Counted from the stretch's first letter, positions 1 through 10,155 are shown. The stretch: 64,000 nucleotides of DNA from Kutzneria buriramensis (GCF_003387475.1 NZ_QUNO01000006.1:540893-604892); one strand, 5' to 3'. Notes: a model not told the origin generated them from the letters alone. A program made the numbers and translations.

Positions 1-332
1 TCCTCACCCCCTTCGGCGTGACATCCGTTTGGAAAACGGCATGGCGAGCTCGACGCAGTACACCATCGTTTCCATACGCCCTTCGGCGTGACGCCCTTCT
101 GAACAGACCGAGCTGAACGGCGGCGAGATCGTCTCGACCCTGTTCGAGTTTCCATACACCATTCGCCGTGACGCCTTTATGAACCTAAAGCTGCTCACGC
201 TCACACCAGAGACCGGATTTCCATACACCCCCTCGGCGTGATGCATTTCCGGACCAGATGATCGACATCCTGTCCATCCTGTTCGCCATCCTAACGTTTC
301 TATACGCCCTTCGGCGTGGCACACTTCTGGAG
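1..332 (-). CRISPR. CRISPR array A0, degenerate, cut by window edge
   Basis: About five repeats of 36-38 bases at roughly 1-37, 68-104, 148-184, 217-254 and 296-332, separated by spacers of about 30-43 bases. The repeats have the same core as array A1 (start GTTTC, centre CCCTTCGGCGTGA), but almost every copy has substitutions. No leader of the type found beside the other arrays is visible at the right end, so this looks like an old array without active acquisition. It continues beyond the left edge. Confidence 0.85.
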
Positions 333-399
333 CTGGCGTCATCTGCTCACAGAGCCGCGGACTTGACGAACTCGCGCAGAGCCACGGCAACCGCATACG

Positions 400-816
400 T
401 CATCGCCGCTCGCGCAGGAGCTCCCGGTCGATCAGCCTCTCCAGCAGCGTGCACAGGCTATGGTCGGATCCGCCGGGAAATCTCGGCGCGGCGTCCTCGA
501 CAAGGACCCGCGTGATGCGATAACCGTCCGCCGCCTTACTAAATGTCGCTTCGTATCGTCCGTCGCCCAACCAGCTTCGGTGCAGGAACAGCCGATCGCC
601 CTCCGCGAAGAGGTGCCAGCGATCGTCCATGTCCCGGGCGCGGAAGCCGAGTTGGATGCGCTCCCACTGCTCATCGGTCCACACTCGTCGCGGCACCTCG
701 GACAACAAACGCGGCTCACGGATCGGCACCAGCCGACGCAGATCAGAGCGGAGCACTCGCTTAGACATAGCTTGAGCATAGGGAATCTCGCCCACGTACG
801 ACAGGCCGCTACGCAC
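400..816 (-). CDS. Hypothetical protein, 138 aa
   Basis: I do not recognise the family with certainty. The GTG start at 816 is preceded by a good GAGGAG ribosome site. The next in-frame ATG at 768 has none. The protein is basic at the N-terminus and then has a compact beta-rich core (WTDEQWERIQLGF, DGRYEATF) and a helical tail rich in Arg and Leu. There is no signal peptide or membrane segment. It ends 67 bases from array A0 and is divergent from the Sufu-domain gene. Confidence 0.55.
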   Translation of the reverse strand: MRSGLSYVGEIPYAQAMSKRVLRSDLRRLVPIREPRLLSEVPRRVWTDEQWERIQLGFRARDMDDRWHLFAEGDRLFLHRSWLGDGRYEATFSKAADGYRITRVLVEDAAPRFPGGSDHSLCTLLERLIDRELLRERR

Positions 817-1099
817 CGTTGCTCCTCTAACGGGTCAGCGCCAGAGACACTCCGGCTGCGTGGATGGCATCTGGAGCCTGACGTCTGATGCAACGAAGGC
901 TGTCGTGCCGATGGTCGATTGTTCGATTGCCGGCGAACTTCCTGCATGTCAGCGACGACCGTTACGGGTGATCAAGTCCTGTGCGTGGATCGAAGGCCTT
1001 TTCGGCCAAACCACGTGGGTTCCCGAGCCTGGGTTCCCGACGGGCTGGTCGGTGCGGCGGCCAGGGACGAGGTCGATCGCAGTCTGGGATGATCGCACG

Positions 1100-1678
1100 G
1101 TGAGTGATGCAAGGCTGGCTGCCGCTGACGCCGTCGAGTCACACATCCGCGCATTCTTCATCGGGCACACCGTGGAAGTCGTTGACTTCGACCTCGGTCC
1201 AGAACGGCGAAAGATAGTACCTGATCTGCGCGTCGTCACCGTGGCACCCGGTCCGCAGGGCGACAGTTGGGCCTACGTGACCGCCGGATGCTGGGCCTCA
1301 GCGGAGAAGGACGGTCACGGACTTGAGTTCGTCATGACCGCCCACGTCCGCGATCAGCGTTTCGTCGAGCTCATGGGGATGATCGCCTACTACCACTGCG
1401 GAGGTCATCGGCTTGACCTCGAGCACAGCATGCCGATCGGTGATCCGTGGGTGCCCGGATCGACCTGCGACCATCTACTGATCAGCCTGCCTTATCTGCA
1501 CGGTCCCGCGCTCGAACAGTGCCCACTGCCTGGCGGACACGCCCGGATCCTGTGGGCCTTGCCGGTCACCGCCGCCGAGATCGAGTTCCGCAGACGTCAC
1601 GGGCACGAGGCGTTGGAGCAGCTGTTCGACGAGGCAGAGATCGTTCCCACGGATCCCTTCCGAGCGTCCGTCGTCTGA
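1100..1678 (+). CDS. Suppressor of fused (Sufu)-domain protein
   Basis: The deduced protein of about 192 residues matches the bacterial Sufu family (PF05076-like). Visible features are an N-terminal helix, a central strand region with DSWAYVTAGCWAS, and the typical C-terminal block ILWALPVTAAEIEF followed by GHEALEQLFDEAEI. In bacteria these proteins are often immunity or housekeeping partners of unknown role. The GTG at 1100 was chosen because it gives the usual family length. The frame stays open upstream to 860, but that extension has no family features. Confidence 0.7.
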   Translation: MSDARLAAADAVESHIRAFFIGHTVEVVDFDLGPERRKIVPDLRVVTVAPGPQGDSWAYVTAGCWASAEKDGHGLEFVMTAHVRDQRFVELMGMIAYYHCGGHRLDLEHSMPIGDPWVPGSTCDHLLISLPYLHGPALEQCPLPGGHARILWALPVTAAEIEFRRRHGHEALEQLFDEAEIVPTDPFRASVV

Positions 1679-2018
1679 GCGACGGATTCTGGTGGTCATC
1701 GCTCGTGACAGGTGAGGACGCCGGCCCGACAAGCCCCCTGCTGGTTTCCGCAGAACGCTCGCTCATGCCGCCGATCGCGTGTCAATTTCTCCCACTGGGC
1801 ATGGTGTTTGCGAGCGCTCGACCTTCGCCTTTGGCGGTTCTGTGGACGAAGCGTCCCGTCTCCGCGCCGGTCAGGTACCCGCCGTCAAGGGCTCGTGCGT
1901 AGTCGAGTGCGTGGGGTGTGAGCCACTCACCGCGCCGCGCCGGTGCACCTCACAGTGGTCGGACCTTGAGGCGGGTGAGCCGGTCCTCCCCCATCCAGCC
2001 TGGCATGTCGTTTCGCGC
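1679..2018. other. Gene-free stretch
   Basis: No convincing reading frame, repeat or hairpin was seen here. It separates the 3' ends of the Sufu gene and the convergent SARP-type regulator. Confidence 0.4.
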
Positions 2019-4990
2019 CTATGGCAGGTCGGATGGCTCTGTTGTGTCGTCGTCGGTGTCGCTGTCACTGAGCACGGTGAGCCTGACGGCGGTGGGTTCG
2101 ATCGCGGGTGTCACGTCGAGGTCGACCAGCAGCTCGCGTGCATGGCGGCTTTCCTCCTGCGCCTCGTCGTGGCGTCCGAGATGTTCCAGCGCCTCGCTCA
2201 GGGTCGTCGACGCCCGGATTGCGTGTTCGCGGTCGTTGTGAGGGTGACAGAGGCCGATCGCGTAGCGGGCACGCGCTGCGGCTTGGGCGTAGTCACCTCT
2301 GTCGACGTGGATGTCGGCCAATGTCGTCAACGCGCGCACCACGTCCTCGTGGTCCGCGGTCTGGGTTTCCTGAAGCGCCACGACCTCGTCCAACACTGTG
2401 AGTGCCGTTTCGGTGTCTCCCTCGCTGTCGGCGAGCATTCCGAGCTCGGTGAGGGTGGCCGCCTGGCCCACGTGGTAGCCGATGCTGCGGCGAATGTCCA
2501 GGGCCTGGTGCAGGTACGCCCGTGCCTGGGTGGCGTCGCCTTGCTCAACCATGATCACGCCGAGCGCGTGTAGGGTCGCTGACTGGCCGCTGCGGTCGTT
2601 TTCCTCGACCCGCAGCCGCAGCGCGTGATCGTAGAAGGTCTGCGCGGTGGTGTACTCGCGGTCGTAGCGGTAGTGGTTGCCCAGGTAGTGGCGGGTGGTC
2701 GCCTCGCCACGCCGGTTTCCGGCTTTGCCGAACAGCTCCAACGCGGAGCGCAGGCCCTGCAATGATTTCGCTGGCTCGTCGTCCAGGCGTGCCAGCAACG
2801 CCAAGCCGAGGTGGATGCCGGCCTCGCCTTGGTCGTCGCCGGCCTGGTGCGCCGCGACGAGCGCGACCTCATGCGTGCGTTTCCAGTCGGAGCGGAAGTT
2901 GTTGAGCAGATACAGTTCCCGCAGCAGAACCGGCATCCGCCAAGCGTGGGGCAGGCCGTGCTCACTGGCCAGGACGATCGCCGCGCTGAGGTTGGTGCGC
3001 TCGGTGCTCAGCCACGCCATCGCCGCAGGGCCGAACTCCAGTATCACCGGCGGCGCCGCCGCGGGTGGCGCCAAATCAGCGCGCTGGATGCGGTGCGGGT
3101 ACACCGCCTGGTCGGCGCTGCTGGCCCCGGCCCAGTACCAGTCGAGCATCCGGACGCGGGCGTCGGCCAACTCCTGCGGCGCGGTGGCGTCGTGGGCGAG
3201 TTCGGTGGCGTACGCGCGCATCAGCGGCGGCAAGATGAAGCGGACGCCGGCGTGCTCGAGGAGATGGACCGAGGCCAACGATCGCAGCATCGGCAGGCAC
3301 GCCGCGACGGGTGTGCCGATGGTCGCGGCGGCGACCTCGGCGCTGAATTCGTCGCCCGGATGCAGGCTGAGCAGACGAAACAGCCGCGCGACCTCAGCGG
3401 GCAAGACCCGGTAGGAGCGGGCCAGGCTGGCGCGCAGGGCATCGTCGCTGTCGTGGCCGTCGTCGATAGCGGCCAGACTGCTCGGCAACGCGCGCAGCGC
3501 GGTGACCAGCTCCATCAGCGGCATCTCGGCCAGGTCGAGGGCCGTTCGCCGAGCAGCCGCACCGCCAGTGGGAGGCCGGCGCTCAGATCGGCCAGCCCGG
3601 ACAGTGCCACCGGGTCGGTGCGTTGGCGACGGCTGCGGGCAAAGATCATCCTGAACAGGTCGAGTCGCTCGGCCTGCGCCAACGGCGGCAGGGCGACGCG
3701 GCGGGCGCCGTGGCGCGTCGCCAGGGGCGCCAAACGGTGGCGGCTGGTGACCAACACGACGCATCCCGACGCTCCGGGCAGCAACGGCAGAATTTGGCTG
3801 GAGTCCTGCGCGTCGTCCAGGACGATCAGGGCGTTCTGGCCGGCCAACACGCTGCGGAACAGGCCGCCGCGCGCCTCGACCCCGGCGGGGATCTGTCCGA
3901 CGGGCACGGCCAACGCCTGGAGGAACTCGCCCAGGATCTCCCCGGGGTCTCGGGGCGGGGTGTCGGCGTAGCCGCGCAGGTCCGCGTAGAGCTGGCCGGC
4001 CGGGAATCGGTCGCGGATGCCGTGGGCCCATCGCAGGGCGGTGGTCGTCTTGCCGACGCCGGGACCGCCGGTGATGGCGATGATCAGGGTGGTGGGTTGT
4101 CGGGTCAGTTGCGCCTGGGCCAGCAGGGTTTCGAGTTCGCTGAGTTGCTCGGCGCGGCCGACGAAGTCGTCGATGGTGGGTGGTAGCTGGGCGGGTGGGG
4201 GCAGGGGCGCCGGGACCGAGGCGACGGCCGGATGCTCGCTGATCAGGGCGTCGCGTTCGAAGAGCAGTTGTTGGTGCAGCTGCCGGAGTTCGCGTCCTGG
4301 TCCGGTGCCGAAGGCTTCCACGGTGCGGCGGTAGATGTGTTTCCAGTAGGAATCGAACTCGGCGTAGTGGCCGGCGGCGTTGAGTGTGGACAGTCGCAGC
4401 GAGATGCACCGGGTGTCCAGCTCGTGGCCGGAGGTGATGGTGTCCAGCAGTTCGAGCGCGTCGTAATAGTTGCCGCGGTCCAGTTCCACGGAGCACAGCA
4501 GTTGGTAGCCCGGCAGGCGGTGGTAGGCGTCGAGGTCTTCGCGGACCAGTTCCGCCCAGCTGGTGTGTAGGTCGGCCAGGGGCGGTCCTTGCCACAGCTC
4601 GATCGCCTCGTACAGGTGCCGGGCGGCCTCGTCGACGCGGCCCGCGCGCCGTGCGGCCTCCGCGGAGGCGCGCAATGCCTTGAACTGGGTCAGGTCGAGC
4701 TGGTCGTCGTCGGCGTGCAGGACGTAGGCGTGGTGCTGGGTGAGGATCTCCGCGGTGCAGCCCTGTGACCGCAGTGCGGCGCGCAGCCGGCTGACGTAGG
4801 CCTGGAGGTCCTTGTGGGCTCGCTCGGGTGGGTTGTGGTCCCACAACGCGTGCATCAGGGTGTCCGTGGTGACCCTTTTGTGGTGATTGAGCAGGAGCAC
4901 ACCGAGCAGCGCGCGTTCTTTGGCGCGTCCCAGCCGCAGCTGCCGCCCGCCGTGGCGCAACTGGACTGAACCAAGGATCTGAAACTTCAC
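2019..4990 (-). pseudogene. SARP-family regulator (BTAD + NB-ARC + TPR), frameshifted
   Basis: The GTG start at 4990 has a GGGGG-type ribosome site. The first frame (491 codons) carries a winged-helix trans_reg_C domain and a BTAD helical repeat domain (about residues 1-250). An NB-ARC ATPase follows, with P-loop GGPGVGKTT and a Walker B-like LIVLDDAQ. Near 3535-3550 the frame changes by one base. The other frame continues with the rest of NB-ARC and at least five TPR repeats to 2019. Joined, it is an AfsR-like pathway activator of about 990 residues. It is divergent from the peptide/ThiF locus, which it could control. Either a real frameshift or a sequencing indel explains the break. Confidence 0.8.
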
Positions 4991-5431
4991 CAGGCCCCCT
5001 TGACGCGTCCCATCCTAGGAAATTCGATCCTGTGTTCGCGTGTCACACCCCCGTTTGTGTAGGTGTCAGGTTATCGGCGATCGTCGGTCGCCGGCGAATG
5101 GCAGGTTCAGTGTCGAGTCCATGGCAACCAGAGTGTCAACCGGCGTGCCGGATCATTCCCTCAAACGCGGGATTCGATGCGGGGAGTCGGCAATGATCAC
5201 TCGAAAGAATGAGCGGGTGGCGGCACTCGAAGTGGTATGCGGCCCTGGGGTTCGGCAGCGCGGCTCTGGGTCGGCGAGCGCACTCGCCGCGCTGATGCCC
5301 ATCGCTACCAACGCTGGTTGGCCCGCACCATCCAGTGTGCGCTGGCGTGTGGGAGCCCCAGCAGTGGACATGTGGCGGGAGGTCAGCGCAGCCACGTCCG
5401 GCCGGGTGGCACAGGTGCGCGGGAGCGCCCG
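4991..5431. other. Intergenic region between SARP regulator and peptide locus
   Basis: Several overlapping frames are open here but none resembles a protein family or has a good ribosome site. It is the likely promoter region for both the regulator and the peptide/ThiF genes. I see no clear operator repeats. Confidence 0.4.
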
Positions 5432-5575
5432 GTGATCGCCGAGTGCTCCCGTGGGTTCTTCGCGCGCGGAATCCGGGTCCGAGAATCCCGGCCCGACGAC
5501 GACGCCGTGCGGCATGAATGCCTGCTGGCGACCGAGGCGAATTGGGTGGCGATAGGGAAAGGAGGTGGCGAATGA
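5432..5575 (+). CDS. Small ORF translationally coupled to the precursor peptide (uncertain)
   Basis: A frame of about 47 codons from a GTG at 5432 ends with TGA overlapping the ATG of the precursor peptide. The C-terminal part (RVRESRPDDDAV then NWVAIGKGGGE) is vaguely like DUF397 proteins, which are common small actinobacterial regulators. The frame is open further upstream, so the start is a guess. Overlap with the next start is the main argument that it is translated. Confidence 0.3.
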   Translation: MIAECSRGFFARGIRVRESRPDDDAVRHECLLATEANWVAIGKGGGE

Positions 5576-5637
5576 TGATCGAGTTCTTGGAGCCGAAACT
5601 CGACCTGGTCCTGTGTGACCCTGACCAGAACAACTAG
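5572..5637 (+). CDS. Putative precursor peptide, 21 aa, C-terminal Asn-Asn
   Basis: A very strong ribosome site (AAAGGAGGTG, 5558-5567) precedes ATGATG at 5572. The peptide begins MMIEFLEPKL, contains one Cys, and ends LCDPDQNN just before TAG. It is acidic and short. The downstream ThiF/E1-like gene begins 13 bases later. MccB-type enzymes act on the C-terminal Asn of a short peptide (the microcin C precursor ends in Asn), so a free C-terminal Asn here fits such a substrate. Too short to be recognised by homology; the call rests on position, ribosome site and C-terminus. Confidence 0.6.
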   Translation: MMIEFLEPKLDLVLCDPDQNN

Positions 5638-5650
5638 AGGAGTTATGTCG

Positions 5651-6754
5651 ATGAAGCGCCCGCGCGTCAAACATGAACATCGACCCGTCCGCTATGGCCG
5701 GAACCGCATTCGTATCGGCGGTGCCGTGCCCGGTATCGCCGTTGATATCGACGACCGCGACGGCTCGGTGTGGGCGCTGTTGCAGCTTCTCGATGGCACA
5801 CGGACGGTGGACCAGGTCATCGCCGATCTGGTCCACCGCTTCCCGCAGCTGGACGCTGACCGTGTCCGCACCGACATCGACGACCTGGCCGGGCGCGGCC
5901 ACCTCGAGGATGCCGGCCGCTCAGCGCCACCGCAGCTGACCGCTCGCGACCTGGACCGCCACGCGCGAAGCCAGCGTCTGTGGCAGTGGATCGACGACAC
6001 GCCCCGCGCGACCCGTTGGCACGCCCAGTTGGCGCTCAAGCAGGCGAGGGTCCTGCTCATCGGGCTCGGCGGCGCCGGCAGCACCGCGGCGCTGGCGCTC
6101 ACGCAATCCGGTGTCGGTGTCCTGCACTGCCTGGACTTCGACGCCGTCGAGATGTCCAACCTCAACCGCCAGATCCTCTACACCGACGACGATCTGGGGC
6201 GGTCGAAGGTCGCCGCCGCCCTTGACCGGCTCCGCGCCCACAACTCCGACATCACCATCACCGGGGAACACCGCGCCATCGACGGTCCGGCTGACGTTGT
6301 CACGCTCGCGCCAGGCTTCGACGTGGTCCTGCTTGCCGCCGACCGACCACGGGAGATCACCTCCTGGGTCAACCACGGCTGTCACGCGACCGGCACGGCC
6401 TGGGTGCACTGCGGCTACCACGGCCCCGTGGTCGCCGTCGGCTCGTACCAACCCGACCGCACCCCCTGCTACGACTGCGTCCTGGCCGACGCTCGCGACC
6501 AACGCCGCCGCGCCGGACTGCGCCCCGTCGCACCCGAGCCAGCACCCGAGCGTCGGCCACCAGCCGCGTCGAACGCGGTGACCGCCGGAACCAGCGGCCT
6601 GCTCGCCGCCCACGCGGTAATGCGCTTGATCACCGGCATTCCCGCACAGCACACCAACACCACCGTCGCGCTCGACCTGCTCACGATGACGGCCCTCCCG
6701 CTGGCGCCGGTGGCCCACCGACCTGACTGCCCGACCTGCGACCTCACCGCATGA
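5651..6754 (+). CDS. ThiF/E1-like adenylating enzyme with PqqD-like N-terminal domain
   Basis: About 367 residues. The first 90 resemble a PqqD-type RiPP recognition element (IRIGGAVPGIAVDI, then a small helical part with LLDGTRTVDQVIADL). The rest is an E1/ThiF Rossmann adenylation domain: nucleotide loop LLIGLGGAGS, then LDFDAVEMSNLNRQ with the conserved Asp/Asn/Arg, and GRSKV. Two CxxC pairs (CYDC and CPTC) make the usual zinc site. The enzyme is expected to adenylate a peptide C-terminus, as MccB does. GAGGAG at 5637-5642 lies 8 bases before the ATG at 5651, which is preferred over the in-frame ATG at 5645. The neighbouring peptide is the likely substrate. No exporter is visible. Confidence 0.85.
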   Translation: MKRPRVKHEHRPVRYGRNRIRIGGAVPGIAVDIDDRDGSVWALLQLLDGTRTVDQVIADLVHRFPQLDADRVRTDIDDLAGRGHLEDAGRSAPPQLTARDLDRHARSQRLWQWIDDTPRATRWHAQLALKQARVLLIGLGGAGSTAALALTQSGVGVLHCLDFDAVEMSNLNRQILYTDDDLGRSKVAAALDRLRAHNSDITITGEHRAIDGPADVVTLAPGFDVVLLAADRPREITSWVNHGCHATGTAWVHCGYHGPVVAVGSYQPDRTPCYDCVLADARDQRRRAGLRPVAPEPAPERRPPAASNAVTAGTSGLLAAHAVMRLITGIPAQHTNTTVALDLLTMTALPLAPVAHRPDCPTCDLTA

Positions 6755-6758
6755 ATCC

Positions 6759-8918
6759 TCACCCCTCCCCCGATAGGTCAGTGTTTCCGGCGCCGACGGC
6801 CGCCAGCCGCCGGGAGACGGCCTCCGCCCGTGGATCCCCGACCTCCGTGAACAGTTCCCTGGCCCGGGTCAGACATTCCCGAGCGAGCGTGGGCCGCCCC
6901 TGGTACTCATGGGAGGTCGCCGCGGTGCACAGCACCAAGGCGCGGTACCTGCCCGTGCCGGTCAAGGCCTCGTACTGGGCGATCGCCGCGGCGGCCAGGT
7001 CCAGTGCCCGTTCGTGGTCGCCCAGGCCCTGCCAGGCCACGGCCTCGTCGTGGACCGCCCAGGCTTCGCCGACCTGGTCACCGGCAGTGTGGCGCAGCAC
7101 GCGCTCCCGCGTGGCATGGGCCAGCGCGACCTCGAACTGCCCGAGGTTGGCCGCGATCCGGCTCAGGTTGCACTCGACGACGGCTTCGGACCGTGCATCG
7201 CCGCTGTGCCGGGCCAGGGGAAGCGCCCGGCGGTAGTAGACTCGCGCGTCGACCCAGCGCGCCTGCTGCATGCGCACGTACCCCAAACCGAGCAACGCCA
7301 CCCGCTGCCGATCCCCGTCGCCGGACCGCTGAGCCAACGCCAACTCCTGGGACATCGCCACTTCGGCCTCGCTCAACCGCCCCAACCTCGACAGCGTGTC
7401 CCCCTGCGAGGCCAGCAGGAACGACTCGACGCCGACGTCGCCGCACGCCCGCGCGGCGCGCAGTCCCAGCGACTGCGCCTGCTCTTGGGTCACCAGCCAG
7501 GAGCGTTCGCGCAGGGTGAGAAAACGCGCCGTTCCCGCCAACGCCATCGCCGGGCCCAGCAGCTCGTGATCCACCGCGGTCCGCAGCGCCGTCATCATGG
7601 TGGTCACCTCACCGTTCAACCACGCCAGCGCCTGGTCGCGGTCGGCCAACTCCACCGCGGGCGGCACAGCAACCACGGAAACAGGGACAGTGGGTAGACC
7701 GGGGAACACCAGCCGGTCTGCAACCAGCGCGGTGTGCGCGTACCAGGTGACCACCTGCGTCAACGCCTCGACGCGTGCGGTCTCGGGTTCGTCGGTGGCC
7801 GCGCGATGAGCGGCGTAGGCGTGCAGCAGGTCGTGCACGCGATACCGCCGGCGCCCGGCGGGCTCGACCAGGTGCAGGTCGGCCAGCGACTCCATGTGCC
7901 GATAGCTCAGGTGCTGGGTCATGCCGGTCACGGCGGCGATGGCCGGCACGCCGAACTCCCCACCGGGATGCACCCCCAGCAGCCGGAAGGTCCGGGCGAG
8001 ATCTCGTGGCAGCTGGCTGTAGGACCAGTCGAACACGGTGTCCACCGCGCTGTGCTCATCTCCCCTCGCGCTGAGCTCTGCCAACCGGTCCTCGCCGTCG
8101 GTGAGGTCGTCGACGGCGTCGGCGACGGTCAGCGCGCGACGCGCGGCGATCCGGGTGCACGCGATCCGCAAGGCCAGCGGCAGCCGCGCGCACAACGCGA
8201 TCAAGCTGCTCACCGCGGTCGGTTCCGCCGTCGCTCGAGGCGCGCCGATGATCCGCCGCACCAGGTCCTGCGCGTCCGTCGGCGTGAACAGGTCCAATGT
8301 CAGCTGGCTGGCCGCTTCGGCGATGATCAAGCCGGACATGCTGGAGCGGCTCGTGACGAGCACCAGACAGCCCGGTGAGCCGGGCAGCAGGGGCCGCACC
8401 TGCTGCGGGCTCGCGGCGTTGTCCAGCACGATCAGGACCCGTCGTCCCGCCAGCAGCGACCTGTACATGCCGGACTGGGCGTCCAACTCGCCCGGGATCG
8501 CGTCCGGCGCCACCCCCAGGACGCGCAGGAACCCGGCAAGCACCACGAGCGGGTCCAGCGGGGCACTGGGGCCGTAGCCCCTTAGGTTCGCGAACAGCGT
8601 GCCGTCCGGGAATCGGTGCTGCACGCGATGGGCCCATTGGACGGCCAAGGTGGTCTTTCCGACCCCTGGAGCACCGTCCACGGTCGCGATCACGGTGGTG
8701 CTGTCCGTGTCGTCGTCAGCGGGCAGCAGTGTGTCCATGGCGGCCAGATCCGTAGACCGGCCCGCGAAGTCGCGGATCGCCGGTGGCAACAGCCGTGGAG
8801 TCAGGCGCGCGGCCGGTGCAGCACCGGTTACGACGACGCGGTCGATCCTGCCCGCCTGCACGACGGCACCGTGCACTTCGCCGGAAAGATCGTTGTGTGA
8901 GTCCGAATGGTCGGCCAC
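6759..8918 (-). CDS. NB-ARC ATPase/TPR regulator without DNA-binding domain
   Basis: 719 residues from a GTG start. A short N-terminal segment (SGEVHGAVVQAGRIDRVVV) has the Gly/Val-rich pattern seen before many actinobacterial STAND proteins. NB-ARC follows, with P-loop GAPGVGKTT and Walker B-like VLIVLDNAA, then a winged-helix part (VHDLLHAYA) and C-terminal TPR repeats. There is no BTAD or HTH at the N-terminus, so it is more likely a signalling or sensor STAND protein than a direct activator. It is convergent with the ThiF gene, with only 4 bases between the stops. Confidence 0.85.
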   Translation of the reverse strand: MADHSDSHNDLSGEVHGAVVQAGRIDRVVVTGAAPAARLTPRLLPPAIRDFAGRSTDLAAMDTLLPADDDTDSTTVIATVDGAPGVGKTTLAVQWAHRVQHRFPDGTLFANLRGYGPSAPLDPLVVLAGFLRVLGVAPDAIPGELDAQSGMYRSLLAGRRVLIVLDNAASPQQVRPLLPGSPGCLVLVTSRSSMSGLIIAEAASQLTLDLFTPTDAQDLVRRIIGAPRATAEPTAVSSLIALCARLPLALRIACTRIAARRALTVADAVDDLTDGEDRLAELSARGDEHSAVDTVFDWSYSQLPRDLARTFRLLGVHPGGEFGVPAIAAVTGMTQHLSYRHMESLADLHLVEPAGRRRYRVHDLLHAYAAHRAATDEPETARVEALTQVVTWYAHTALVADRLVFPGLPTVPVSVVAVPPAVELADRDQALAWLNGEVTTMMTALRTAVDHELLGPAMALAGTARFLTLRERSWLVTQEQAQSLGLRAARACGDVGVESFLLASQGDTLSRLGRLSEAEVAMSQELALAQRSGDGDRQRVALLGLGYVRMQQARWVDARVYYRRALPLARHSGDARSEAVVECNLSRIAANLGQFEVALAHATRERVLRHTAGDQVGEAWAVHDEAVAWQGLGDHERALDLAAAAIAQYEALTGTGRYRALVLCTAATSHEYQGRPTLARECLTRARELFTEVGDPRAEAVSRRLAAVGAGNTDLSGEG

Positions 8919-9260
8919 GAGGTCAGTATCCAGTATCTCGGTGGTGATCGTGATCCTTCGGCGCTACCGCTACACGGTCGGACCAGCGGGCACACAGAAG
9001 GCTATTGTCAGACGCAGCTACCGCGGTGGCGCCGGTCAGTTGCGTGCGCCATGCGCTTTACGATCACGTTCCAACAGCGAGCGAATGTTCCATTGGGGAC
9101 TGATAGTGCCGGCGGATCGATCACCGGAAGTCATGGCCGTTCCGGCTCGGCCCAGATGCCGTCTCCCATCGTCGCCCTGCAGTCGTCCAGCGGAGCCCGC
9201 CTGGTCACCCGTACATTCGATGCCAGCACCGAAGTGCCGCACCGGTGGCGTTCCGAATTA
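8919..9260. other. Gene-free stretch left of array A1
   Basis: No supported gene. It contains the upstream region of the NB-ARC gene and lies at the leader-distal end of array A1. Confidence 0.4.
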
Positions 9261-9838
9261 TTCAAATGTCACCCTTCGGCGTGATGCGCTTCTGGACGGC
9301 CGGCAACGACGGCAGTGGCGACACCACGTGCATCACGTTTCTATACACCCTTCGGCGTGACGTGCTTCTGAACGTGACTGTCACGTTCCACACGGGCAAC
9401 ATGCAGCTGTGCGTTTCTATACGCCCTTCGGCGTGACGTGCTTCTGGACGGGCGGCCATCGCAGGAAACCTCCTGCCAACCCAAGCTCGTTTCTATACGC
9501 CCTTCGGTGTGACGTGCTTATGGACCGAAATTCCGCGGAGCGTCGCTGGCGTCAGTACGTGACGGTTTCTATACGCCCTTCGGCGTGACGCGCTTCTGGA
9601 CCTTTGTCTTCTTCTCCTGCACGACACCGAAAGGTGGCCTGACCGTTTCTATACGCCTTTCGGCGTGACGTCCTTCTGGACATCTTCGATGGCAATGCGA
9701 TCCACAGGGCCGGCACTGACGCGTTTCTATACGCCCTTCGGCGTGACGTGCTTCTGAACCCGCCGGCCGGATGGCGACAAGGGCTGGATGATCACCTTCA
9801 CGTTTCTATACGCCCTTCGGCGTGGCGTGCTTCTGGAC
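9261..9838 (-). CRISPR. CRISPR array A1 (class A repeat, 8 repeats)
   Basis: 37-base repeats start at 9261, 9337, 9413, 9489, 9565, 9645, 9723 and 9802, with spacers of 39-43 bases. On the plus strand they begin GTTTCTATACGCCC and end TGCTTCTGGAC. The transcribed minus strand therefore ends in ATAGAAAC, a typical 8-base type III crRNA handle. The inner ACGCC/GGCGT pair can form a hairpin. The copy at 9261 is degenerate in its first half, marking the leader-distal end. The leader lies at 9839. Confidence 0.97.
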
Positions 9839-10015
9839 CCTACCTACTTCGGCGAGCCTCCATCCAGCGGCAATGAAGGCCTGCGGCGCGCGGACCTGCA
9901 ACCCACGCCATGAATGATCGTTTCTCGCCGCTGAGGACCGTATCGCCGCAGGCCCAGGCGTTGCACGCAAGACCAGTGTTCGATCTTCACAGACCCCTCC
10001 CTGAATGAAGTAGCG
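9839..10015 (-). promoter_or_regulatory. CRISPR leader, class A
   Basis: Directly abuts the last repeat of A1 and is nearly identical to the region at 11213-11389 beside A2. The array-proximal bases CCTACCTACTTCGGCGAGCC are also conserved, with few changes, in the class C leaders at 14455, 15089 and 16252. This conservation is what identifies it as leader sequence. Confidence 0.85.
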
Positions 10016-10155
10016 TCACAGCGCCGCCCAGTACGGCTTGTCCGGCTCGCGTTCGGCCTGGCCGATCGCGACGAGCTTGGACCAGCACGTCCCACACACC
10101 GACAGGACGTGCACAGCATCCGCTGACGCCTTGATTATCGCTGCGAGACGGCCGG
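10016..10155 (-). pseudogene. cas2: cas2 3' fragment
   Basis: The last 45 codons or so of a cas2 gene, in frame to the same stop and almost identical to the intact cas2 at 11390 (GTCWSKLVAIGQAEREPDK conserved). The 5' half is missing; sequence similarity stops near 10155-10165. It sits before a leader exactly as the intact gene does. So this is a copy of a cas2-leader-array module whose cas2 was truncated by the neighbouring array. Confidence 0.85.

Noticed and set aside
258..515. Plus-strand frame through array A0
   Set aside because: It only reads through CRISPR repeats; the same repeated peptide pattern appears in all array regions.
1779..2573. Long plus-strand frame over the SARP regulator
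   Set aside because: It mirrors the high-GC coding strand on the other side. The minus-strand frame has clear NB-ARC and TPR domains.
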